In this document: positions 16,952 to 23,481 of the stretch, piece after piece | Layout: every line of letters begins with the position of its first letter | Numbering within the stretch: position 1 is the first letter of the stretch | DNA from: Syntrophaceae bacterium UBA6252 | GTDB lineage: Bacteria; Desulfobacterota; Syntrophia; Syntrophales; UBA6807 | Reading direction: 5' to 3' | DNA length: 64,000 bases | NCBI GenBank assembly: GCA_002441265.1 | Contig: DJVQ01000036.1 | Span: 36,650-100,649, forward strand | Notes under the pieces: generated by a model | What the model was told of the DNA's origin: nothing | Seen by the model: only the letters and a program-made list of their open reading frames with translations | The model's database searches: none | Program-made: the position numbers and the translations under genes

Positions 16952-18142
16952 ATGGCAACGGAATATGATTACTGGAAGATTTTCCCGAGAATGCCGAAAA
17001 AGGTAAGCATCGGGGACATCACAATCCGTGATGGGTTCCAGCATGAAGAGAGATTCATCTCGACCCAGGCGAAGATTTTCTATGGCCAGGAAAGCATTCT
17101 GGCGGGCTGCCGGGAGCTCGAGGTGACCAACATGGCCGCCGGCACGACCCCCCAGTTCGTGGACGGCGCCGAAGTCATGAAGGCGATGCGGAGCGACGAG
17201 TTCCGGAAACGGGCCTCCCGCCAGGGCATCGATCTGGACAAGGACGTCTGCCTGACGGCCGTGACGATCCGCGAGCCCTCGGTGGACAAGGCCATTCAGT
17301 GGAGGAAGGAAGGGTATGGTCCCGACCGTATCCTCATGATGGTTTCCACGGACCCGGAACACCATTTTGCCAATTCCGGATCCACCCTGACCCAGTACTG
17401 GCGCGAAGCGGAGAAGTGCATCAAGAAAGCCCGCGATGCCGGGATGAAGATGGTCGGCACCGTGAGCACGATCTGGGGAAGCCCCATCAGCGGCGCCACG
17501 AAACTGCAGGATGCCGTGGAGTTCACGAAGCGCTGGTTCGAAATCGGCGCCCATGACATCGAGCACGCCGACCACGACGGCTCGGCCAACGCCGCCGACG
17601 TGTACCGGTATTTCTCGATGATCCTCGACGCCATGCCGAACCCTGAAGCCCACCTGTGCCACCTCCATGAAACGAAGCGGGTTGCCTCGTCGTCCATCCT
17701 GGCGGCGCTCCATGCGGGGATCACCCGGTTCGAAGCGACCTTCGGCGGCCTCGGCGGCCAGCCGGCCAACTTCCTCGACGATTGTCCCATCCGGGGCACC
17801 GGCGAGTACTACTATGACGATCCCCGGTATGTCGGTCTCATCTGCCTGGAAGACCTTCTCGTCCAGGTCGACGAACTCGGCATCGAGCACGGATATGACG
17901 TGGACCGCATCCTGTGGCTGGGCCGGAAGATGGAGAAGACCATCGGCCGCCGGCTCCGCTCCGAGGCGGTCATCAACGGCAGGACCCAGAAGGCGGGCCA
18001 CATGAAGTTCGCCCGGCCGGGCCTGAAGAAACTCATCGATAAGCTGGGTGAGAAGCAGGGCCAGCGGGTTCCCCCCGACTGGAAGGCGGAAGCGGTTCTT
18101 CCCGAGAACTGGGGTCCCTCGGATCCGCTCTGGAAGAAATAA
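16952..18142 (+). CDS. HMG-CoA lyase-like DRE-TIM enzyme lacking the lyase cysteine
   Basis: TIM-barrel enzyme of the HMG-CoA lyase/pyruvate carboxyltransferase superfamily, 396 residues. Seen: ITIRDGFQHEERF (R26-D27 pair) at strand 1, HADHDGSANAADVY, and the metal HxH as H237-x-H239 in CHLHETKR. The glycine-rich loop reads FGGLGGQPANF, so the position of the catalytic cysteine of HMG-CoA lyases is Q270. A C-terminal extension of about 90 residues follows the barrel. It therefore probably does not act as an ordinary HMG-CoA lyase; a carboxyl-transfer or other retro-Claisen role is possible. AGGAGG precedes the ATG. Confidence 0.75.
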   Translation: MATEYDYWKIFPRMPKKVSIGDITIRDGFQHEERFISTQAKIFYGQESILAGCRELEVTNMAAGTTPQFVDGAEVMKAMRSDEFRKRASRQGIDLDKDVCLTAVTIREPSVDKAIQWRKEGYGPDRILMMVSTDPEHHFANSGSTLTQYWREAEKCIKKARDAGMKMVGTVSTIWGSPISGATKLQDAVEFTKRWFEIGAHDIEHADHDGSANAADVYRYFSMILDAMPNPEAHLCHLHETKRVASSSILAALHAGITRFEATFGGLGGQPANFLDDCPIRGTGEYYYDDPRYVGLICLEDLLVQVDELGIEHGYDVDRILWLGRKMEKTIGRRLRSEAVINGRTQKAGHMKFARPGLKKLIDKLGEKQGQRVPPDWKAEAVLPENWGPSDPLWKK

Positions 18143-18158
18143 CAGGGATGCAAGACAA

Positions 18159-18187
18159 CGGGCGGGGGAACGCCCCCGCCCGCTTTT
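18159..18187 (+). terminator. Rho-independent terminator after the DRE-TIM gene
   Basis: A perfect 10-base GC stem CGGGCGGGGG/CCCCCGCCCG with the tetraloop AACG, followed by CTTTT. It separates the hydratase/DRE-TIM pair from the biotin carrier gene. Confidence 0.85.
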
Positions 18188-18276
18188 AACCTGTGACGCG
18201 ATCATTCGAGTGCCCCTTCGTTTTCCGTCGAGAGCACTCACGAATATGTGAAATAATGTTGAAGGAGGATGTTCCA

Positions 18277-18492
18277 ATGGCAGTTGAAGTCGTAGCCCCC
18301 ATGCCCGGCACGATCGCCGAGATTCTAGTGGAAGTGGGAGACAATGTCAGGACCGATGAGGAACTCATCATTCTCGAGGCGATGAAGATGGAAAATCCCA
18401 TCGTTGCCCCCGCCGACGGCACCGTCAAGGAAATCAAGGTTGCCGAAGAGGACAAGGTGGACACGAACCAGGTCCTGCTCGTCCTGGAGTAA
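18277..18492 (+). CDS. Biotin carboxyl carrier protein (stand-alone biotinyl domain)
   Basis: Carries CO2 on biotin between carboxylase half-reactions. Only 71 residues: the whole protein is one biotinyl/lipoyl domain without the usual proline/alanine-rich linker. The biotinylation motif EAMKMEN is intact with K37 as the attachment site, and the PMPGTIAEI and APADGTVKEI half-repeats frame it. AAGGAGG lies nine bases upstream of the ATG. It fits the gamma-chain or 1.3S-type carriers of decarboxylases and transcarboxylases and is the evident partner of the carboxyltransferase at 14335. Confidence 0.93.
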   Translation: MAVEVVAPMPGTIAEILVEVGDNVRTDEELIILEAMKMENPIVAPADGTVKEIKVAEEDKVDTNQVLLVLE

Positions 18493-18520
18493 TTTTTTTC
18501 AGGATAAAGGAGTCATCACG

Positions 18521-18560
18521 GTATGCCGGGAGGATCTGCACGGGTTCTCCCGGCATACTT
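18521..18560 (+). terminator. Hairpin terminator after the biotin carrier gene
   Basis: A perfect 12-base stem GTATGCCGGGAG/CTCCCGGCATAC with a 14-base loop, followed by TTGTTT. The T-run is interrupted, so it may be a terminator or a processed 3' structure. Confidence 0.65.
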
Positions 18561-18649
18561 GTTTCAGGATACCGGTTGTCTTATAATGGTTCCCCGGGAA
18601 GAGGAATCGCGGATCTTCAATGGTTTCCATGACTGGAAAAAAAGAGAAC

Positions 18650-19558
18650 ATGCTGCCGGCGTCCGTGGCGATTCATGAGGTCGTTCTCAGGGACGGGATC
18701 CAGAACGAGCCCGTCCCGGTTCCGACGGACCGGAAACTCGACCTCCTGGACGGCCTCGTCCGTTCGGGGGTGGGCAGGATCGAACTCTCCTCTTTCGTCA
18801 ATCCGCGCCTCGTCCCCCAGATGGCCGACGCGGAGGCTCTCTGGGAGCGGGTGGAGCGGCGTCCCGGCCTTCTTCTTTCCGCCCTGGTCCTCGGGGAAAA
18901 GAGCCTGGAACGGGCCATCCGATGCCGGGTTCCCCACGTGGGGATTTTCGTGTCCGCCAGCGAGACCCACAGCCTCCGGAACAGCAACCGCACGGTGGCG
19001 GAAGCGGCGGGCGAGGCGCTTCGCCTCATCGACAGGGCCAGGTCCCGGGGGATGCAGGTCCGGGCCGGCGTGATGAATGCCTTCGGATGCGCCTACGAGG
19101 GGGCGGTGCCCGTCGATCGCGTGCTCGGGCTCGTAGACCGCTTCATGACCCTTTCGCCGGACGAGATCTGTCTCGCCGACACCTCCGGCATGGGATATCC
19201 GGCGCAGGTGGGAGAGGTGATCGCCCGGGTCCGGGCCGTCGCGGGGGACGTCTCTCTGTCCCTTCACCTCCACAACACCCGGGGGCTCGGTCTCGCCAAT
19301 CTCTGGGAGGCCCTTCGCCGGGGCGTGGCGATCTTCGACACCTCCCTGGGAGGTCTGGGGGGCTGTCCCTTCATCCCCGGGGCGAAGGGGAACATCGCCA
19401 CGGAGGATACGGTTCACATGCTCCATCTGTCGCATGTCGCCACGGGCATCCGCCTCGAATCCCTCGTCGAGGCGAGCCGGTCGTTCGAGTCCTTCATGAA
19501 GAAGGAATTCCCCGCCATGATTCTTCACCTGCCGGACTCCGGCGCCTGCGAATCGTAG
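18650..19558 (+). CDS. Hydroxymethylglutaryl-CoA lyase
   Basis: Cleaves HMG-CoA to acetyl-CoA and acetoacetate. The 302-residue reading begins MLPASVAIHEVVLRDGIQNE, aligning with the usual family start; an ATG ten codons earlier (18620) is possible. Catalytic RDGIQNE, the HLHN metal motif, and the cysteine loop GGLGGCPFIPGAKGN with NIATED are all present, in contrast to the neighbour at 16952. It completes a methylcrotonyl-CoA to acetoacetate set with the carboxyltransferase and hydratase. It lies about 90 bases after a hairpin, so it may have its own promoter. Confidence 0.9.
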   Translation: MLPASVAIHEVVLRDGIQNEPVPVPTDRKLDLLDGLVRSGVGRIELSSFVNPRLVPQMADAEALWERVERRPGLLLSALVLGEKSLERAIRCRVPHVGIFVSASETHSLRNSNRTVAEAAGEALRLIDRARSRGMQVRAGVMNAFGCAYEGAVPVDRVLGLVDRFMTLSPDEICLADTSGMGYPAQVGEVIARVRAVAGDVSLSLHLHNTRGLGLANLWEALRRGVAIFDTSLGGLGGCPFIPGAKGNIATEDTVHMLHLSHVATGIRLESLVEASRSFESFMKKEFPAMILHLPDSGACES

Positions 19559-19618
19559 CCGATCCGCGCCCCCGGCCGCTCTTCGCCTGCGCGGGAACGC
19601 ATGGCGGGACGTTGTTTC

Positions 19619-19930
19619 CGTAGTCCGGCCCTTCAGGGCCGGCGGTGCCTCGGGAGGAACGACGACCGCGGAGGGTCGCGGACGGTTTTCCAGCTCAGGA
19701 ACCGCTTTTCGACGGTTCCTGATTTCTCGCTCCACTGCAACACCGCGGATTCGGCCTATGGGGCTTTTCCGGTTTGGACAAGCGGTGTTGCGGCCGTTTC
19801 GCTTCGAAAGGAACCGTGAGCGAAAAGGCGGTTATTCGCCTCCAAAACCGTTCCGCGACCCTTCACGGTGGTTGTTTTCAGGAGGGAACATCTATCGACC
19901 GTACCACCGGCCCTGAAGGGCCGGGCTACA
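19619..19930. repeat. Hairpin-rich dispersed repeat, family 2, copy 3
   Basis: Same architecture as 2668-3261. It opens with TAGTCCGGCCCTTCAGGGCC, carries the CTTTTCGACGGTTCC/GGAACCGTGAGCGAAAAG pair and the ACACCGC/GCGGTGT hairpin, and closes with GGCCCTGAAGGGCCGGGCTA. The region between the ACACCGC arms differs from the other copies. This is the most diverged of the four. Confidence 0.82.
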
Positions 19931-19976
19931 CGGGACAAAGACCGGTCGGTGCGGGCTCCGGCTCACGTATATCTTA

Positions 19977-20433
19977 AATGTGGTCCGGGGTTTCAGCCCT
20001 GGTTGAAACGGGGAAAGCCGGGTTGATGTGGCTGTTCCCGGGGCTGATGGGGTTTTGAATGTAGTCCGGGGCTTCAGCCCCGGTTGGAACAGGGAAAGCT
20101 GATTGACATGGCGGTTCCGAGGGGCGTGGACGGTTTTCAGGCTCAGGAACCGCTTTTCGACGGTTCCATTTTTCTCGCTCCACTGCAACACCGCAAACGC
20201 GCCCTTCGGGCTTAGGAGCGGTGTTGCGGGCGTTCCGCTTCGAAAGGAACCGTAAGCGAAAAGGCGGTCATTCGCCTCCAAAACCGTCCCGCGTCCTGCT
20301 ACGGTGAGCGTTTCCGGCAAGGTGCCGCCGGCGCTGAAGGGCCGGGCTACATAGGACAAAGACCGGCCGGTGCGGGCTCCGGCTCATGCGAATCTCGAAT
20401 GCGGCCCGGGGCAGCCGATTCTGAAGGGCCGGA
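19977..20433. repeat. Hairpin-rich dispersed repeat, family 2, copy 4 with partial flanking copies
   Basis: A truncated opening palindrome (GTGGTCCGGGGTTTCAGCCC) at 19977-20045 is followed by a full copy at 20056-20352 nearly identical to copies 1 and 2 in the central block, and a further closing remnant near 20400-20440 (AAGGGCCGGACTAC). Together with 19619-19930 this fills the gap from 19559 to 20433. No gene is supported there. Confidence 0.82.
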
Positions 20434-20988
20434 CTACAATTTTCTGCCCAGGTAGAGCTGCCGGAGAAAATATTCGTCGTAATTTCTGAAAAGATTGCCG
20501 GGGATGCTCATCCTCAGGACCTCGATGCCCGAACGGGCAAGATCCTCCGCCGTGAGATGGCACGAGGTGTATCCCGTGATGATGACGTATCCTCCCGCGG
20601 CGAGTCTTCCGAGGGCGTTTCGAAGAACGGAGAGCGCCTTGTCCTTTGTGGGAAGGACCTGGCGGTTCAGAAGGCCGCAGAAAAGGATCAGGTCGAAGGT
20701 GACTTCCGCGGGAAGGATCTCGGCGATTTTCTCGCCGTCTCCCAGATAGATGTTTTCGAGGCGCCTGTCCTTTGCCGCTTCCACGTTTCCGTCGCTGATG
20801 TCGATGCCGTAACACTGGTAGCGGGACATCATCCCCCTGCGGATTTCGATGAGGTTCCCGCATCCGCAGCACTCCCATTCCCGTTCACAGCACCTGGGAT
20901 CGCATTGCTCTCCGATGGTCTCGATGAGGTTGCCGCACCCGCATCCGGCGTCCAGGAGGCGTTTGGGGGGAATCCTGTCGAGCGCCAC
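20434..20988 (-). CDS. SAM-dependent methyltransferase-like, C-terminal part of a gene split by an in-frame TGA
   Basis: 184 residues from a GTG codon with no Shine-Dalgarno. The start of a Rossmann methyltransferase is visible: LLDAGCGCGN (SAM motif I), then YGIDISDGNVEAAK (motif II), FDLILFCGLLN and GGYVIITGY. Between motifs I and II an insert of about 26 residues rich in cysteine (CDPRCCEREWECCGCGN) repeats GCGCGNLIE as CCGCGNLIE. The upstream frame at 21007-21468 is in the same reading frame with only TGA and a few sense codons between, so both probably belong to one protein of about 343 residues. Confidence 0.6.
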   Translation of the reverse strand: MALDRIPPKRLLDAGCGCGNLIETIGEQCDPRCCEREWECCGCGNLIEIRRGMMSRYQCYGIDISDGNVEAAKDRRLENIYLGDGEKIAEILPAEVTFDLILFCGLLNRQVLPTKDKALSVLRNALGRLAAGGYVIITGYTSCHLTAEDLARSGIEVLRMSIPGNLFRNYDEYFLRQLYLGRKL

Positions 20989-21006
20989 GGCCCGAAGATG
21001 TTCCGG

Positions 21007-21468
21007 TCAGAGACAGAGCTTGTTCAGCAGGCCCCCCGAATCGATTTCCTCCATGACGTCGATGATTCTGGGATAAATGTGGTCCCTGTAAATCCGATAT
21101 TCCCGGGAGTCCTCGAAGATGTCCCATTCCACGGGGCGCGCGACGTTTCTTTCGGGGACGATGAGTTCCACTTCGCCGGGATGGCGGGAGGAAAGGTACT
21201 CCACGAGAAGGCTTTCCTCTGACGGGCTTACCGGGCGCCCGGAGACCTCCGGCCAGAATCCGTCGAGGCTGCCGGGGTCGGTGCCTTCCCACAGGAGGGC
21301 GATGTTCCTGAGGACGCCCCGGGGATCGTCTTCCTCGACGACGCTTCCCTGGAGAAATCGACAGTCCCTGTACCGGATCAGGTTGAACCAGGACCCGGTA
21401 CGTTCCTCCTCGGGTCTGCCGCGGATCGTCCGGATGGTTTTTTCAAAATCGGTTTCCGTGACGGTCAT
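21007..21468 (-). CDS. N-terminal part of the split methyltransferase-like gene
   Basis: 153 residues with no domain I recognise by itself. The C-terminal stretch YRIYRDHIYPRIIDVMEEI resembles the helix that precedes motif I in methyltransferases. The frame ends in a TGA (21007-21009), after which PEHLRAVALD continues in frame straight into LLDAGCGCGN. The simplest reading is a single gene with a nonsense TGA (pseudogene or sequencing error). Readthrough or recoding is an alternative. Confidence 0.5.
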   Translation of the reverse strand: MTVTETDFEKTIRTIRGRPEEERTGSWFNLIRYRDCRFLQGSVVEEDDPRGVLRNIALLWEGTDPGSLDGFWPEVSGRPVSPSEESLLVEYLSSRHPGEVELIVPERNVARPVEWDIFEDSREYRIYRDHIYPRIIDVMEEIDSGGLLNKLCL

Positions 21469-21492
21469 CGAACGCTTTCAGGTTCCGGACGT

Positions 21493-21525
21493 AAAAAAGG
21501 GGTTCACCTCCAGGCGTCCCCCTTT
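21493..21525 (-). terminator. Probable terminator after the carboxymuconolactone decarboxylase homologue
   Basis: On the minus strand AAAGGGG and CCCCTTT are separated by about 17 bases and followed by TTT. It lies between the gene at 21550 and the split gene downstream. Confidence 0.5.
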
Positions 21526-21549
21526 GTCCGCTTCAATGAAAAAAGATGC

Positions 21550-21945
21550 CTATTTGATCGGCCATTCGCCCCGTTCCTTCAGGACCTCACGATAAACCTC
21601 CAGGGCCTCGTTCACCGCGGGCATGCCCGCGTAGGTCGCCACCTGGAAGAAGATCTCCGCGAGCTTCTTCGGGTCGCATCCCACGTTCAGGGCGGCGTTC
21701 ACATGAAGTCTCAACTCCCCCGTGGCCCTCAGGGCCGCCAGCATGGCACAGGCCGCCATCTGCCGTTCAGGAAGCGTGAGAACCGTCCTGGAATAGAGAT
21801 TTCCCGTGATGAACTTGGAGAATTCATTGGCCAGATCCTTGTCGAATTCCCGCCACATGAGATAGGGCGGGTCCATCTTGATGCCTTTGCCGAAAAGCTT
21901 CGTCGCTGTTTCCTGGGTTCTTTTCCTGATTGCCTCTTCGTTCAC
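21550..21945 (-). CDS. Carboxymuconolactone decarboxylase family protein
   Basis: 131 residues, GTG start with AGGAGG eight bases upstream. The core LPERQMAACAMLAALRATGEL...HVNAALNVGCDPKKLAEIFFQVATYAGMPA is the classic all-helical CMD fold with the conserved His in ELRLHVNAAL. The redox CxxC of AhpD-type members is absent, so a decarboxylase/lactonase-like or structural role is more likely than peroxidase activity. No aromatic pathway genes are next to it, so the substrate is unknown. Confidence 0.85.
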   Translation of the reverse strand: MNEEAIRKRTQETATKLFGKGIKMDPPYLMWREFDKDLANEFSKFITGNLYSRTVLTLPERQMAACAMLAALRATGELRLHVNAALNVGCDPKKLAEIFFQVATYAGMPAVNEALEVYREVLKERGEWPIK

Positions 21946-22063
21946 GACAACATCCTCCTTTTTGCGATCCTCCGGGTGATCCTTTCAGATTCCCTGGATT
22001 TCCGGCGACTGTAATGGATAGGCACCCCCCTGTCAAGGTCGAAGTTCGGTGAATTCGCGGGAG

Positions 22064-22162
22064 TCAAGACAACACGTTTTCCAACGGCAAAGTAAAAAGC
22101 TCCGCAGCCAAGGCGCCCGGGCCCCGACGGCCGGGGCGTACTTCGGGTACGCCGCAGGGTTC
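22064..22162 (+). repeat. Dispersed repeat family 1, left-half copy E
   Basis: About 100 bases: AACGGCAAAGTAAAAAGCTC, CAAGGCGCCCGGGCCCCGAC and the GGCGTACTTCGGGTACGCC hairpin match the family. The copy stops after GCAGGGTTCA, losing the right terminus. It ends two bases before the stop codon of the deacetylase-like gene. Confidence 0.75.
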
Positions 22163-22164
22163 AG

Positions 22165-23481
22165 TTATTTGACGAGGTACAGATCCCTGTCCCGATCCTG
22201 AAAATAGATGTGCTGATAGGGGCCGTCTCCCCGGGAACGGGATCCGTAGATCTCTTCCCCTTTCCGGCGGCATGCGGGACAGCTCCCGCCGGGGACCACC
22301 ACGGCGAAGATCCGGGTGGTGTAATTCGCCGTCGAGTCGATGGTGACGAGACCGCCGCAGTCGTCGCAGACGCGGACTTCTTCCGTCTGCTCTTCCGAGA
22401 TGTGGTCCGTGTCGTAGTACACGCTCCGGCGCCGCCGGATGAATTCGCTGTCCCGCCTGATCTTTTGCTTCTGCTCCTCACGCCGCTTCCAGAGTCCCAG
22501 GATCCCCTCGGAAAGCCTTTCGATGTAACGGGTCGTGTCGGCGGACTGCCGGATCCTCTCCGGGTCGTAGTCCGGTTCCCGCACCTGGCTGTAGTCCAGA
22601 CCAGCCATGGCGAGGATGATTCCCACGTTGATGTATGGCAGGGCCGTTTCCACCGAATATCCGCCCTCCAGAACGGCGATGTCCGGGGAAAGCCGGTCGT
22701 TGAGGCGGGCGTATCCCTGGGCGGTGAACTGCATGTCCGTGATGGGATCCGTGTAGTGGTTGTCCTGCCCGGCGGAGTTGATCACGAGATCGGGCTTGAA
22801 ATCGTCGAGAATGGGCAGAATGAGATGGTCGAGAACGTACAGGAACCCTTCCTCGGACGTCTGCGGCGGCAGGGGGATGTTGACCGTCATTCCCACGGCG
22901 TTGGGTCCCCCGAACTCTTCCGGGAATCCAGAACCCGGGTAAAGGGTTCTTCCATCCTGGTGAATCGAGAGGAACAGGGTGTCCGGGTCGTGCCAGAAGA
23001 TGTCCTGGGTCCCGTCCCCGTGATGGCAGTCCGTGTCCACGATGGCGATCCGCCTCCGGCCGTACTTTCTGCGGATGTGCTCGATCATGACCGCTTCGAT
23101 GTTGATGTTGCAGAATCCACGGGCGCCGTGGACGATCCGCATGGCATGGTGACCGGGGGGACGGACCAGGGCGAAGGCGTTGTCCACTTCCCCGCTCATG
23201 ACCTTGTCCGCGGCCGTGATGGCGCCGCCCGCCGAGATCATGTGGGATTCCGTGGTGACCCGCTCCACGTCGGGCACGCAGATGTGGACCCTCTCCACGT
23301 CCTCCTTCGTGGCGATTCCCGGTTTGAATTCGAAAATGTTGCCCAGGTCGAGAAGCCCTTCCTCGAAAACCTGGTCCTGGGTGTACAGGAGCCGTTCCTC
23401 CCGCTCCGGGTGGGTGGGGCTGATGGCCCAGTCGAAGGCGGGGAAGAACACGAGGCCCGTTTTTCTCTTTCCTGCCGTCAT
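22165..23481 (-). CDS. Histone deacetylase/acetylpolyamine amidohydrolase family protein with C-terminal zinc ribbon
   Basis: 438 residues. The deacetylase fold is complete: PPGHH (H111, H112 charge relay), DTDCHHGDGTQ (zinc ligands D151 and H153), SAGQDNH (D240, third ligand), and LEGGYS. Bacterial relatives remove acetyl groups from small amines or from acetyl-lysine. After residue about 310 a basic linker leads to a CDDCGG...CPACRR four-cysteine ribbon, unusual for the family. Its ATG overlaps the stop of the hydantoinase-like gene by four bases, so the two are translationally coupled. Substrate not known. Confidence 0.88.
   Translation of the reverse strand: MTAGKRKTGLVFFPAFDWAISPTHPEREERLLYTQDQVFEEGLLDLGNIFEFKPGIATKEDVERVHICVPDVERVTTESHMISAGGAITAADKVMSGEVDNAFALVRPPGHHAMRIVHGARGFCNINIEAVMIEHIRRKYGRRRIAIVDTDCHHGDGTQDIFWHDPDTLFLSIHQDGRTLYPGSGFPEEFGGPNAVGMTVNIPLPPQTSEEGFLYVLDHLILPILDDFKPDLVINSAGQDNHYTDPITDMQFTAQGYARLNDRLSPDIAVLEGGYSVETALPYINVGIILAMAGLDYSQVREPDYDPERIRQSADTTRYIERLSEGILGLWKRREEQKQKIRRDSEFIRRRRSVYYDTDHISEEQTEEVRVCDDCGGLVTIDSTANYTTRIFAVVVPGGSCPACRRKGEEIYGSRSRGDGPYQHIYFQDRDRDLYLVK

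Noticed and set aside
21007..21009. Selenocysteine codon in the split methyltransferase gene
   Set aside because: No convincing SECIS-like hairpin follows the TGA in the next 40 bases, and the residue position is outside any known catalytic motif. Kept only as an alternative within the finding.
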